NCBI RefSeq assembly: GCF_030272615.1
Contig: NC_081414.1
Location: forward strand, 912,459,009-912,523,008
Source of the DNA: Cryptomeria japonica
Lineage: Eukaryota > Streptophyta > Pinopsida > Cupressales > Cupressaceae
Reading direction: 5' to 3'
DNA: 64,000 nt
Part shown: one piece after another, positions 11,418-24,286 of the stretch
Numbering within the stretch: position 1 is the first letter of the stretch
Layout of the letters: each line of letters begins with the position of its first letter
Position numbers and translations under genes: made by a program
Notes under the pieces: generated by a model
What the model saw: only the letters and a program-made list of their open reading frames with translations
Told to the model about the DNA's origin: nothing
The model's database searches: none

Positions 11418-12856
11418 TGTAGTCACATAAATCTGTCCATTTTAATTAAATGAATATTTTGTATTTATTTGATTAAAAAACTCACTAGCCATCAGTTAAT
11501 TAAATTAATATTTAATTAATTCATCTTCAAACATTCTCCTATTAATTAAATAAATTATTCAATTTATTTTAATTAATTCATTATACCAAATTCACAATCA
11601 ATTAAATGAATAAATTCTATTTATTTAATTAAAACCCCCTTTTCCTCTTTTAAATAAATTAAATTAAATATTTATTTAAATCATAAATCCCACCCACTTG
11701 TATTTTCCTACAAATGCAACTTGCACCTATTTATTGACATAAATGAATTTTTATTTTAATAAAATCCTATTTTCCCTCACCCACCAAACCCACTTGCAAT
11801 CCTAACCCCCTTCTAGATTCTTCTAACCCCTTTCTAATTAGCCTAATCCATTCCCTAATTATTGTCACATTCTTAAGCAACTTGGAGTCACTTCTCAAAG
11901 ACTTCAAAGTCTTTGAAAAGCATTAAATGTTTTGTGTGTTCAACAATTTAACCTCCAAAGTCTTCCAAACCACGTATGGCTCTTACATGACCATTAATGG
12001 CTCTTACATAACCATTTATGGTTATTTCAACTTGCACTCATGGGTCTCCTCAAGCATTTATTGCTTTGACCATGGTTATCCCTTTTGCCTTTGCACAAGA
12101 GTTTATCCATTGGATAAAAGCTTTATTCTTTGAATAAAGAATTTATTCACTCAACCCAACCTTGACTTTAACCCCCAAGTTAACCTTCAAAGTCATGTCA
12201 AGCATTAAATGCTTATTCCCTTTCCTCTCAACCTATCTCATTTTGACCCTTGTCATCTTGGGATTGGGTTGAAAGCCCTCACAGGGATTGAATATCCTTC
12301 AATTTTGACCCTTGTTGAGATTACTCAATCTCAACCATCCATTGCTCCATTTTTCCTATAAATAGAGCCCATTTCTTCATAATCCCGATCCTGAAAACTT
12401 ATATGCATTTAATCTATAGAGAATTTTAGAGAGCATTTAGCATAAATCAACTAATATATATTGTTATTTTGGCCTAAAATAAATCATTTTAGCATTGTAG
12501 CATCTAATATTAGCTTGTTCACATTTGCATAGCATTTAGAGTAATCATCTACAATCTTGAACCTCCATAAGCATCCATAGTGCAAAAAGTTGCTGAGAGC
12601 TACACTAATTTGGAACTTGGAGAGGAGAGGAACAAAGGAGAAGGAGCTAAGAGCATGTTAGGAGGCATTTGGAGATGCCTCGTTATATTTACTTTCCTAG
12701 TTAGCTATTCTTTCATGTTCTTGGTGTCTCTTTTGATATGCCTGCTTAGGTTAATCTTTGGTTGAAAAATACTAACTTTAACACTTGTTTCTTGTTGTTT
12801 GTGTGTGTTATACCATGACAGGTTTTCATCTAACTTGTCAGTTTTGCAGAGCATCA
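11418..12856 (+). repeat. 3' LTR, family X (plus strand)
   Basis: 1,439 bp, TGTAGTC to GCATCA, matching the minus-strand LTR 3,328-4,927. TATAAATA lies at 12,357-12,364. Its middle part is also homologous to the family Y LTR (for example CTAATTATTGTCACATTC and CTTCTAGATTCTTCTAA). It ends abruptly against an internal position of a family Y LTR at 12,857. Confidence 0.88.
12357..12364 (+). promoter_or_regulatory. TATA box of family X 3' LTR
   Basis: CCTATAAATAGAGCCC, the same context as in the other LTRs of families X and Y. Confidence 0.65.
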
Positions 12857-13870
12857 AGCCTAATTCATCTCCTAATTATTGTCACATTCCTAAGTAAAGG
12901 AAAGTCACTTCTCAAACCCTCCAAAGTCTTTAATAACCATTAAAGTCACTTCTCAAAACCTCTAAAGTCTTCCAAATCATTAAAGACTCTTAAATAACCA
13001 TTTATGGTTTACTCACCTTTGACCTTTGGTTAGAGACTTTCCTCTAACTTAACCATCCTTTTGACTCAAGGGTCTCATCAAGCACTTATGGCTTTGACTA
13101 TAGTTATCCATTTAACCCTTACACAAGAGTTTACCCCTTGGGTAAAAGCTTTATCCATTGGATAACCCTAACCTAACCTTAACTCTTACCTCCTAAGGTA
13201 GCCCTCATGTCTTCTCGGGCATTTAATGCTCCTTGCATCTCCTCTCAAGCAACCTCTTGTTGACAATTGTCACCATTTCATTGTTGAGAATTGTAAACAT
13301 GGATTGATTAACCTTCAATCCTATCCCTTGTTAATATTATTCAATCTTAACCATCCATTTCCCTATTTTCCCTATAAATAGAGCTCTTATTCTTCATTTT
13401 TCATATCACCTAGTTTTTATGCATCTACATTATAGTGTAATTTACTAAGCATTTTAGCCTCTCTTTGTTAAAACATCATGATAGCATTTAGAAGCATTTT
13501 CCATATCATAGAATATTCATGCTAGGCTAGTATGTCATGTTAGGATAATTTGTTAATCTTTTATCATATCATTATCTTCATCTTAGCTTAATCATCATAG
13601 TTTTAACACATCATATAGATCTTAAAATGCATTCATGCATGTAGATCAAATATCACTTGTTCTTGGACTTGTCATTACTAAGTCATTTTCTCAATAATCC
13701 GAGAGCAAAACATTGGCTTTAGGGATCCTGTGAGATAGAGAACAATGGTACATCCCTTGGGAAGTTAAAATAGTTCAATTAGTTTATATACTTGCACCAA
13801 GAGTCTCATTGGTATGTGGGTCTGTTGATCTCGATTTATTCATTTTGGTCACTACATTTTCCCGCGTACA
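12857..13870 (+). repeat. 5' LTR of family Y, first ~430 bp missing
   Basis: It matches 31,575-32,590 of the 3' LTR nearly base for base, starting AGCCTAATTCATCTCC and ending CGTACA. The missing start coincides with the end of the family X LTR. TATAAATA lies at 13,373-13,380. Confidence 0.85.
13373..13380 (+). promoter_or_regulatory. TATA box of family Y 5' LTR
   Basis: CCCTATAAATAGAGCTC. It is equivalent to the box at 32,092 in the 3' LTR. Confidence 0.65.
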
Positions 13871-13874
13871 TTTA

Positions 13875-13891
13875 TGGTGCCCACTGTGGGG
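13875..13891 (+). other. Primer-binding site of family Y
   Basis: TGGTGCCCACTGTGGGG begins four bases after the LTR end. It resembles the TGGCGCCCACCGTGGGG type I associate with Tat/Ogre elements. It differs from the family X site (TGGTGAACCCGA), showing that the two families use different primers. Confidence 0.75.
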
Positions 13892-13954
13892 CACGTCCCC
13901 AAAAATAACATCATTTTTTGTATAGGTTAAGGATTGCAAACATGTTGGAACACT

Positions 13955-14215
13955 CTTTTAGCGCATTTGGAACATAATGTAGCGCATCTGTGGAAAAATT
14001 TAGTGCATTCATTGCACTATTTAGCGCATAGAGACCATTCCTTAGCGCATTTAACTTTCTTTCTAGCGCATGTTCTTCTCTACTTTTTCTGTGTATAGGA
14101 GAATCAGTATAGCACATTCAGGCATCAGAGTAGCACGTAGGTGCTCTCTTTTAGCGCTTTTACACCATACTATAGTGCATCTGCATGGAAGTTTAGCGCG
14201 TGGCTCTAACAGAGG
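13955..14215 (+). repeat. TTAGCGCAT motif cluster 1 in family Y leader
   Basis: About 11 copies of TAGCGCAT and variants (TAGTGCAT, TAGCACAT, TAGCGCTT) at roughly 22-28 base spacing, with unrelated spacers. Confidence 0.75.
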
Positions 14216-15664
14216 GGATTTGTAACCAAGATTTGAAATTAGGCTTGGAGAAGCCCACAATATGATTTTTTAAATTTTTCTAACTTGTGTTTTCTTTCAG
14301 GTCTAACAATTTGATGTAGGATTGAAGGAGTTAAAGTAGGATTTGCATTTAATTTTTCTATCTTTTTCAAAGTTGGCTAAAATTAACTAAGAATCTCATT
14401 AAGTTTCAATTGGTGAAAGAATCTCACATTTCAATTTAGGGTTTTTAAAAAGAATCAAATTTGCAAAGATTAAAAATAACAACTTCAAATTTTCCATCTT
14501 GCAAGTTAGGTTCATACTTCAAATTTTGGGGTTATAAAAAGAACAACAACAATCCTTTATTTTCTTGCAAAGGTTAAAATTCACAATCAATACTTGTTTG
14601 CAAGATTAAAAAGAACAATCCACATTTCGTTTTGCAAAGCGATTTCCATCTCAAAGCAACGTGCATTATTTTAAGTTGACTAGTATTTCATTTGCTAGAT
14701 TAAACAAACAAATTCCTCTATGGGACTAAAAATAACACCATGCTTGTTGGAGAAACATCTCCAAATAGGTCTTAGCCAATCATTGCTTTGGAAGGATAAA
14801 AAGAACATCATTTTTCTTGTCTCAAAAGTGGTAGGTATATGCTCTTCCCTTAATTGGGTGATCAAAAGGCCAAACCCACTCTTTTATGCTTTCTTTTACT
14901 TCAAGCAATTAAATCCTTTAGAAGGTCTACTCTCCCGAGTTTCCCTTAAGGCGCCATTAAGGATGGTGAGAGGGGAACGACCTAAGTGGGAAATGACTTT
15001 ATTGCCAAGTGTTCTAGCCCACTATAATAAAATGTGGAGGTTGGTGAAAATACCCTCCAACGGTTTTTCTCGGTGATTAGTCTTCCCCAAGTATCTTTAA
15101 GATACGTAAAGCCTTTGCTCTAAAGGTTGAGAAGCCTCACGAGGGAGTTTATCACCGAAGACCGAATGAAAGCCTGATTAAAAAACATAAAATTAGAAGC
15201 ATTGAGCCGAGTTAGTTACCAAACATTGACAATATCATAGTGCAAGGGTGGGGAAGAATCTGGCCCCAAGATCACTCACCATATATCTCCCAAGGTAACT
15301 ACCCAACTATGAAGCAATTCACTTTGGGTTAATTTTTGACAAAAGGCAAAAAAATGGGTGTCCCTAAGGGGTGACAAGGTTGTTTGAGTTGACGGAGTAT
15401 CGAGACTAGGGGGCTATAATATTGTCAATTACCCTTGAATAAAGAGTCTGCTTGATCTATCTTTTTGTAATCCAAACCAGTGAAAACATTGAGGATTTGT
15501 AAACATCCTCAAAAGAACATACACTATTTGTTTGGCATAGACAAGTTGTTATAACTTATATTTGTTGTGTTTTCAAGTCATTTTTTAGAATATCATCCAT
15601 CAAGTCACAAAATTTATTTCTCAACATCACAACGAAAACATCAAAACAAAGTCATCGAGACAGT

Positions 15665-16015
15665 TAGCACGCCGAAGCAATATCCTAGCGCATCTCAACC
15701 ATCCGATAGCGCATTCCAACCAAAAGTTAGTGCTTTCATTATTCAAATTAGCACATGATCAATATCATACTAGCAAAAATTTAGATAGCGCTTGTCAACA
15801 TCACTGTAGCGCATAGGAGCATCAACCTAGTGCATCTGAAGCATATTATAGTGCATTTATACCAAACATCAGTGCCTAAAAGGGAGATATTAGCGCATAA
15901 TCTATTCAACAATTATGTTGCAAATAGTATAAAATAACGCATTTGAGAGGCAGCATAGCGCATCTGGAATATTCTGTAGCGCATCAAATCTCTGTTCTAG
16001 CGCATGGTCAAAATT
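15665..16015 (+). repeat. TAGCGCAT motif cluster 2 in family Y leader
   Basis: About 15 copies (TAGCGCATCT, TAGTGCATTT, TAGCGCTTGT) at similar spacing to cluster 1, 1.5 kb further downstream and before the upstream ORF. Confidence 0.75.
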
Positions 16016-16610
16016 AGTGAAAAATAGAGAGCAAACCAGTCACCTTGTAAAATTTTCATCAACAGTTTTGGATACCCTTTTAGGTCCTCTAAAAAATTCA
16101 ACAATGAAATATTCAAAAGGGGATCATAAGTGAGAAATTTCTAAATCCAACTAGGCACTCTTAGAAAGAGTTTTCAAATCTTCAACTATCTTGAGATCAT
16201 ATTTTATCCAACAAGATTAAGGAGTATCAAAATAGTGATAAAAGGTTCCACCATCCAACAAATCCTATCAAACCAATACCTAGTTAGGTCCTCAAGTTGT
16301 CAAATTAAATTTCTAGATCGTAAAACTTAACTCATATCATTTGGCCCACTTTGTCATAGAAGCGAATCAAACTAAACTTCTACTTGACAAGTAAACTTGA
16401 GTTTCCAAAATGAAGTATCCATATCCAAACATCAACATCAACCTTTGATCATTTTGTATGACCACTCCCCATATTTTGAGAAGAAGAAGTCTTCATCAAA
16501 AGACTAAGTTGGAGAAGAGACAACCTAGTTCTAAGTCACTTATTAAAAGGAGTAAATTTCTTTATATCAACTGTCAACTCTTTACATAACATCGTGCATT
16601 CTTGCATCAT

Positions 16611-16904
16611 ATGCGGTTGTATATCCAAGGAGAAACCAAGGAATTTGACAAAGAACCTTTGAGAAGTAGGGCTTATATTCAGAAAGCAACATTCAACCAA
16701 CGCCTTAATAGTAGAGGAAGGATTAACCCTACTTTGTTTTCAAAGTTTCTTATCACTTACAATGAAGCTCGACCTGAGCTACCAACTCCACCAAGAACCC
16801 CAATAGAAGAAGAAGAATTCGCTATAGTAGAGATATATAAATGCCCATTGTCACTCAATCTCAGAGAAACAAGAAGAAGAAATCACAACCAAAATCAAGT
16901 ATGA
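16611..16904 (+). CDS. Short conserved ORF upstream of gag (family Y copy)
   Basis: 97 codons from ATG 16,611: MRLYIQGETKEFDKE, GRINPTLFSKF, ITYNEARPELPTPP, then an acidic EEEEF. It matches the family X ORF at 1,085-1,315 over about 70 residues with roughly 40% identity by eye. It overlaps the first codons of gag in another frame. It could be a separate leader peptide, or the true N-terminus of gag joined by a frameshift. No domain recognised. Confidence 0.55.
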   Translation: MRLYIQGETKEFDKEPLRSRAYIQKATFNQRLNSRGRINPTLFSKFLITYNEARPELPTPPRTPIEEEEFAIVEIYKCPLSLNLRETRRRNHNQNQV

Positions 16905-18660
16905 GTCATGGAATGTCCAATCGTTTTGATGAATATGCGAACATGGGAGAAACAAAGATCACCGACGAACTTCTCCAAGAATGTCAAGAAAACACGACTT
17001 TCCAAAAACTTGTAGAAAGACTTATAGAAACGGATAAGCAAAAATATCTACTTATTCTAACTAGCAAAGGAGACAATATTCCTGAGGATTTTGACATGGA
17101 AAATTTAAGGAATACAGATGAGAGAATTTCAATAACAAGGGCGAGAAACTATGCTTATCAAGAGAAACTAAGAGAAGAAGAAACACATGATCAAGGAAAC
17201 ATACACAACCGAGATCACACCCATGAATAAGATAACACTCACGAACAAGACAATACCCACAATTGGGACAATCTTAATGAATGAGGGGAAGCTCCCCATC
17301 GAAGGACAAATGCACCCATAGTTTCTCTTACGAAACAACTCCAAACACTTCAAAGACAAATGCAGGACATGCAACAAGGGACCACGGTATGATAATCCTT
17401 CGACAAAATTTGTCCTTATCCTTTTGATAAGAGATTGAACATGGTACCTTTTCTACCAAATTCAAATATACCAAAGCATGACAAATACGATGGTAAGAGT
17501 GATCCCCGTGATCATGTTTGGGAATTTTGTACTATGAGTTTGGAGTTTGCTCATGACACATATTTAATGAGATTATTCCCAAGAAGTTTGGGAGGGAAAA
17601 CAATGGAGTGGTTGTTGAAACTCACACCTCCCATCAGATCATTTGATGAGCTGGTAAATAAATTCATAACACAATACTCCTATAACATCCAACACGTAAT
17701 CACCATGCTTGATGTGTGTAATACCAAACAAAATAACAATGAAACATTCATGGTGTTTCTACAATGATGGAGACACATGGTCGCAAGGTATCCACGAGAT
17801 GTGCCTGAAAAGGAAAAGATGGAAATCTTCATAAACAATCTGAATAGTGAAATGAGAACTATTTTCTCAAACTACAATGTATACAATCTTTTGCAAAATT
17901 GATAGAAAATAGTATCCAAGTAGAGGAAGCTTCCATCAAGAAATGAACCTTAAAGTTCTTTAAATAGGGTGTTAATTCGTCAAACAATAACACCTTTAAC
18001 AATCAAAACAAAAACAACAATTCAGACAAGTCTAGATTTTGGACAAGGTAAAAAACATTGTTAATGATGGGGTTATCGATTCCAACAATGTAAAGTTTAA
18101 ACAGCCAATGTTGATTTTATCAGGAAACCCACCATCCAATAATGATAAAAAAATTATTAATCAAGGCACTAACACTTATCAATAAAATACCAACCAAGGA
18201 TCTTCAACGGTGAACAACAAGAAGAATTACCAAGGCAACAACAACAACAACCAAGGGAACCACACAAACCAAAGAGGAAACACTAATACTTTCCCGTATC
18301 GATGACTATACACACCATTAGGACAAACCTTGGAATCAACATTTTAAGAGCTATTGGCAAATAAGATCATCACATTGCTAGCCACAAGAAACTTTGAACC
18401 CCAAGTCAAACCACCCTAGTGGAATGACTCAAATTATTGTGATTATCATCGAAACAAAGGGCATACCACAAATTATTGCATGAGGCTGAAGAACATAGTT
18501 CAAGACATGATAGACAAGGGAGAATTAATGGTCGATGCTCATAAAACCAATGGTGACCATGAAGCTTTCAAAAATCCTCTTCCCAATTACGACAAGGGAG
18601 GAGCGTCAATGTCAAATAATACCAAAGGAGATCGTATTAATCACATATACGAAAACACCA
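16841..18660 (+). pseudogene. gag: gag of family Y Tat element (stops and frameshifts)
   Basis: It starts MPIVTQSQRNKKKK, overlapping the upstream ORF. A region like the family X gag follows (NTTFQKLVERLI ... IPEDFDMENL), then CPYPFDKRL, KYDGKSDPRDHVWEF and a Retrotrans_gag core up to about 17,905 (RLFPRSLGGKTMEWLLKL, MLDVCNTKQNNNETFMVFLQ). Stops occur at 17,228, near 17,282 and at 17,765. Near 18,435-18,480 a zinc-knuckle-like CDYHRNKGHTTNYC is visible; this CxxH variant is typical of Tat gag. It packages element RNA when intact; this copy is broken. Confidence 0.82.
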
Positions 18661-19017
18661 TCAATCACATATCATCATGTGACAATCAAGTGAATGTCAT
18701 AAAAATAAAAGACAAACAAGAACATGCATCAATAAATGTGACAACAAGAGTGCAGAAATATGTCTTGAAAGGGAACACATCAACATCAACAACTCTCCCC
18801 AAAACTCAATATAACTTGGTCGACCAACTCTGGAGAACACCCACTTAGATATCTATACTTGAGCTGCTCAAAATTTCACCAAAACACAAGGATATCTTGG
18901 AGAAATCTCTTATCGAAACAACTGTTCCAAATGATATGGATATTGATCGATTCCAAGCCATGGTGGCCCATATAATGATGCCACACAATCTCTTTTCCTG
19001 AATAGGATGATGTTTCG

Positions 19018-19410
19018 TTGAATCATCTGCATAACACCCCACTACATATCGAGGTCTTAGTCTATAAACATCGGGTAAAAAGAGTATTAATAGATGGAGG
19101 AGCTGAGATCAATATATGTACTCTAAAACTTATTTGTGCATTGGGCTTCTCTGAGCAGTCTGTTGATCCCAAAAATAAAATCACTATCAAAGCCTATGAT
19201 GATGAAGAGAGGTGATCCGAAGAAACTGTAATACTACCCATTCAGGTAGGTCATATACAAAGAGACACCATGTGCCAAGTCTTGGACATATACTTGACAT
19301 ACAATATACTATTGGGTCATCCATGGATCCATGAAATGCAAGCGGTGCCTTCCACGTACCATCAATGTACCAAGTTCCCCTACAATTGGACAAGAAATTT
19401 CAATATTTGC
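19018..19410 (+). pseudogene. Aspartic protease of family Y
   Basis: RVKRVLIDGGAEINICTLK holds the protease active-site D-G-G variant usual in this group. The tail [18 protein letters not shown] is a Tat hallmark. A TGA at 19,213 interrupts the frame (DDEER-stop-SEE). Between here and RT (19,612-20,840) lie acidic linker pieces such as KFDGKFIQIGTLAEESED, open in short runs only. Confidence 0.78.
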
Positions 19411-20969
19411 TGATAACAACCCTTTTAAGTATTGCAATGCTATGGGGCAGCTCAAGATAGCCTAGTTCCACACAACAGGGAGGCCCAAGCTTCGTCAGCA
19501 TCCAACCATCAAGAAGAACTCAAGTCTCTATCCATGAACTTCAAGAAAAAGATGAAAATAAAGGACCAAGGCATGGGTGAGTACTATTTTTAACCCTTAT
19601 GTCTATCTAAATTGCCAACTTCGCCTAGGTCTTATGGACAACCTTCCACATCAAGACATCAAGCAACCCAACCCATCACCAAGTTTGATGGTAAATTTAT
19701 CCAAATAGGCACACTAGCTGAAGAATCAGAGGATAAAGACATCCTTAGCTTGCTATACAAGGATGAAGAAGAAATCAGAGCTGCTACCATAGAAGTGGTC
19801 GTACCAACAAAACAGTATGGAAATGGGTTATGAATCATACAACGAATGAGATACAAAGGAAAAGGACCTATTGGCAAGCACCAAGAAGGCATCATAGAAC
19901 CCCTTCAACTTTGTTCACAATTTACAAAAGACAAAACAAGACTTGGGTATGGTCAACATGTTCCACCTGTGCAAAAGAAAAATCATCATCAAAAACCTCA
20001 ATGGAAAGAAAAGAAAAAACACAGTGAAGACTCATGACAAGAAGCACTGAACCAAACAGAAAAAAAAAAGACAAGGAATGAGAAAAAACATGAAGAAGAT
20101 GAGAAATGACAAGAAGATCTCGCTATTGGGGGAAGCTTCTTATAAAAAAGTTCATCATGTACAAGAACCTGATCAGACCAAGGTTGAGCCACAACTTAAA
20201 GAAATTGCTACTCACAGAAAAGAAATGGTGTACAAACAAATTCAAAGAGTACAAGCCACTAATCCTGAATCAGAACAAGCTACTAAACTTGTGCCAATTA
20301 TCAGTGATCTTTTCTCACCATACAACATACCTGTCAGATTCAACGAGGTAACCTGGGATAGTGATCTGAAACTAATTCCAATGAATATGAGTGGGATAGT
20401 TGTTCTGATGTTACTGAAGATATTGAGGTGGATACAATCCATGCATACACACCCCTTTCTCACGAGGGACAAGGCTCAAGATCTCAATCGTTCGAATTTG
20501 GACTGCAACATATCTATGAGGCTAGTGAGAACAAGTAGCAACAATATGAACAAGGCAATATCGAAGAGAATACCATCGAAGACCTTGAAAATATCATAGA
20601 CCTCACCAATATCCCAAATGACTATAACGATGACTCCATCATGACGCTTACAATAGCTGATTTTAATCCACCAACTGACTCCTTACCACTCATATATCTC
20701 GATCTCATAGACTGGGAAGAACCCGAACATCATGATATATCAATATTCCCAAACAATGAATCTATTGTCCAATACCTATGCTCAGTCAACCCAGAAACAT
20801 GCTCCACCAGTGAACAACATAATGATACCTGCAATTAGGGGAGTGCCAAGTTTCTTAGTCGCAAAAATAAAATAAACAATGGATCTAATGGTGAAAACCA
20901 GTTAATGGCAGTATTAGGTCGCAAAAAAGTAAAAATAAATGACATATCTGAAGGTGAAAACATTTTTGA

Positions 20970-22020
20970 GGCACCTAAAGATGGGAGAATTGACACTCTT
21001 CTTGAACATTACCAGGAGAGGTCACCAATCTTGATTTAGCCAACTCAATCAATAAATATCAGCACTGAAACAACAGTCAAAACCATACATCTGGCAGAAT
21101 CACTCACATAAAAAGAACAGCTAGATTTTATCAAATTCTTCAAGGAGAAGCAAATCAATTTTGCTTGGTCTTATGCTGACATGCTAGGGGTATATCCAAA
21201 TCTAATCATGCATCACTTATCCATTGCTTCTGGAGCTAAACTTGTCAAGCAAAAATTAAGGAAGATGAATCCATGTGGTATTATTGGTCAAAGCATAACT
21301 GAAAAAAGTTATTAGATGTCGGATTCATCCGACCTATAGACTATGCCGAATGGATCTCAAATATTGTACCAGTTTCTAAACTAGATAAAAGCATAAGAAT
21401 TTACACAGACTTCAAGGACCTAAATAAAGCATGTCCAAAGGACGACTTTCCTTTACCAAGCATCAACACTATTGTTGATCTAACAATAGAACATGAAATG
21501 CTATCTCTCATGGATTGCTTCTTTGGCTATAACCAAATCAAGATAGCTCCAGAGGATCAAGATAAAGTTGCATTCACCTATCCATGGGGAGCATATTGCT
21601 AGAACATCATGCCTTTTGGCTTGAAAAATGCTGGTGCAACTTATCAAAGAGCCATGACAACAATCTTCCACGATAGGATGCATACTTTCATGGAGGATTA
21701 TGTGGATGATTTGATAGCTAAATCATTCACCAAAGCAGAACACCTGGGCATCCTAGATAAAATATTTCAATGATTGGAGCAATTCAATATCAGATTAAAC
21801 CCTAAGAAGTGTGTCTTCGGGGTCACATCTGACAAACTATTGGGCTACATTGTATCAGAAAAGGGCATCGAAGTAGATCCAGCAAAGGTTCAGGCTATCA
21901 TGGAGATGCCACCTCCTAAAAACATTAGCTAGTTACCATCTCTACAGGGCAGGCTACAATCCATTAGATGATTCATCGCTCAGTTAGCAGATAAATGTCT
22001 TCCTTTCAATCATTTGCTTC
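20970..22020 (+). pseudogene. Reverse transcriptase of family Y
   Basis: Fragments in shifting frames: YTDFKDLNKACPKDDFPLPS, IKIAPEDQDKVAFTYPWG, MPFGLKNAGATYQRAMTTIF and the catalytic EDYVDDLIAKS near 21,705, followed by LNPKKCVFGV and LGYIVSEKGIEVDP of the thumb. Several stops (for example Tyr-Cys-stop-Asn before MPFGL, Phe-Gln-stop-Leu) and at least one frameshift near 21,310 prevent translation. The catalytic Asp pair is intact. Confidence 0.85.
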
Positions 22021-22500
22021 ATAAGAATATACCTTTCAGATGGGAAGAGAAATGTGCAGAATCATTCCACTAGCTCAAACAATATCTGATGAATCCACCA
22101 GTTTTGGTACCACCAATAGTGGGCAAGCCACTCATTCTCTATATATCAACAATAAAAGTATCATTGGGGGCACTTCTAGCACAAGAAGATCTAGTAGGCA
22201 AAGAAAGGGCTATCTATTACATCAGTAGGACTTTAAACGGATATGAATTCAATTATACATTCATTGAAAATAATTTCTTAGCAGTGGTGTTTGCTTCTCA
22301 AAAGTTCCACCACTATATGCTACCCCACACAATCAAGCTAGTAGCTAAGATCGATCCTCTCAAGTATCTACTCAGCAAAGAGGCTCTCACAGGAAGATTA
22401 TCTAAATGGGTCATGATTCTAAGTGAGTTAGACATTCAAGACACAAAATGGCGGGCTATCAAAGGATAGGTAATTGCAGATCAACTGGCAGAAGCACCAT
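22020..22500 (+). pseudogene. RNase H (first copy) of family Y
   Basis: Open from 22,089 to 22,467: PPVLVPPIVGKPLILYIST, RAIYYISRTLNGYEFNYTF, then FHHYMLPHTIKLVAKIDPL, KYLLSKEALTGRLSKWVMIL and SELDIQ. The string before IADQLAEAPLPD has a stop (KG-stop-VIADQ). This is the RT-linked RNase H, degraded but clear. Confidence 0.83.
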
Positions 22501-22559
22501 TACCAGACCAACATCCACTACAAGTAGAATTTTCACACATGCATATACTCACTATCAAC

Positions 22560-23112
22560 CTTAAGCAATGGACACTATACACAACATGGATCGAGTGTCA
22601 GCATCTTGTTTGTCACTCCAGAGGGGCACACAATTCCAAGATCTTATAGACTAATGTTTCCATGCACAAACAACATTGCGGAATATGAAGCCCTGGTAAT
22701 AGGAATAAAAGTGGTTGTAGAATGGAGAATCACATAATTAAGAGTCTATGGGGATTCTCAATTATTTATCAACCAGATCAACAATGACTATTAGACAAAA
22801 GATGATAAGCTAACGCCTTACAAGATAATGGTGGATGACTTCAAAAAGTACTTTGTGCACATCACCTTTAAGAAAATTCCAATATTAGACAACAGAGTTG
22901 TCGATGCAATGGCCGCTATCGCCTCACTTCTACAAATTCCAGATAAACATAATCGTTATGAATTCCTGGTGGAGCAAATTTTTTTTCCAGCCTATAACAA
23001 TTCTTCATCCCAAGTCATATATGCCCTGACCGGTTCGGATTCACCTCTATACGGGAAGATATATGATTATCTCAAAAACAATACTCTCCCTCCTGACCTA
23101 TCTCACAACTAA
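22560..23112 (+). pseudogene. Second, archaeal-type RNase H of family Y
   Basis: MFPCTNNIAEYEALVIGIK carries the conserved Glu, and LRVYGDSQLFINQIN the catalytic Asp. DKLTPYKIMVDDFKKYF and VVDAMAAIASLLQIP follow. A second RNase H downstream of the first is the diagnostic feature of Tat-clade Ty3 elements. Stops follow WRIT and NNDY. Confidence 0.82.
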
Positions 23113-23179
23113 AAATGAAACTTCATCCGACAGGTCGCCTGCTATACCTTAAGCGTTGAAACACTTTACCTTGGAGGTC

Positions 23180-24286
23180 TAGATGGTACTCTTCTTTGAT
23201 GCATTGATCGTAACAAATCTGACTCCGCCTTACATGAGATACACAAAGGTATTTGTGGTATGCATTCAAGTGGTCCTACTCTCGCCAAGAAAATTTTGAG
23301 AATGGGATATTTCTAGCTGACAATGGAAAGAGAGTCCTATCAATTTGCTAAGAAATGTCCTAAATGTCAAATTCACGGTAACCTCATACATGCACCAACA
23401 CAGGAGCTACAACCATTCACCACATCTTGGTCTTTCTGTCAATGGGGACTTGTTCCGGTAGGAAAGATTCATCCTTCCTCTTCAAATGGGCATAAGTTCA
23501 TTATCACCACCATAGAGTACTTCACCAAGTGGATCGAAGCAGTCCTAATGACCACCATAAATGGAAAACAGATCTCATCATTCATCCTCAACTATCTCAT
23601 TTGCAGATATGGCATTCCCAGTTTCATCATCACATATAACATACGTCCTTTCAAGAATCAAGATGTGTGAGAGCTATGTGAACGATTCAAAATCCAACAT
23701 CGCTTCTCCACACCATGCTACCCATAGGGGAATGGCCAAGCAGAAGCATCAAACAAAATAATCCTGAAAAATCCTCAAGAAAACAGTAAATGATGCTGGC
23801 AAGGATTGGCATGTACAACTCAATCCGACAATTTGGGCCTATAGAATGAGTAGCCGCACACCTACAGTGGCTACACCATATTCATTGGTGTATGGTTCTG
23901 AAAAAATTCTACCTCTTGAGGTAGAAATCTCATCTCTCCGAGTATCTTTGAAGGGCCTCATACCAGATGATGAATATCAAGTAAATAGGTTGCAAGAACT
24001 AGAGCTTCTTGATGAAAAATGACAACATGCCTATGACCATCTCAATGCATATCAACAACGAATGTGCAGAAGCTATAATCACAAAGTCATCCTAAGGGCT
24101 TTCAAAGTTGGTGATCTCATCCTAAAAAAAATCCTAGAAATTAGCAAGATCGAGAAAAGAAGGGTAAGTTTGAACCTAACTAGTTGGGACCCTTTGTCAT
24201 CATATCAGCCCATGGATCAGGAGCATATCAGTTGTCCAATTCAGAAGGGGACGTGCTCGACAAACCAACCAACAACATCCATTTGA
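23180..24286 (+). pseudogene. Integrase of family Y (catalytic residues lost)
   Basis: The zinc-binding end reads HKGICGMHSSGPTLAKKIL ... CPKCQIHG. The core shows SNGHKFIITTIEYFTKWIEA. At the first catalytic position WGLVPVGKI has Val where the family has Asp (WGLD). At the second, SFIITYNIRPF has Tyr where ITDN is expected. The Glu of GNGQAEASNK remains. Stops at 23,668 and elsewhere, so it is inactive. Confidence 0.83.

Larger units (their letters stand above)
9198..12856 (+). mobile_element. Family X Tat-type Ty3 element (plus), 3' part
   Basis: What remains is the 3' region: an antisense PMD gene, an AGCGCT-motif array, a polypurine tract and a complete 3' LTR. The 5' side was separated by the copia insertion at 9,197. 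The same order is found in the sibling element at 25,830-32,590, so the antisense gene is an ancestral part of the element. Confidence 0.8.
13892..16610 (+). other. 5' leader of family Y
   Basis: Long non-coding leader. It holds two clusters of TTAGCGCAT-type motifs (separate entries). An open stretch at 14,720-15,076 has no recognised similarity. No gene called. Confidence 0.6.

Noticed and set aside
14720..15076. 118-codon ORF in the family Y leader
   Set aside because: Not conserved in the family X leader; treated as leader sequence.
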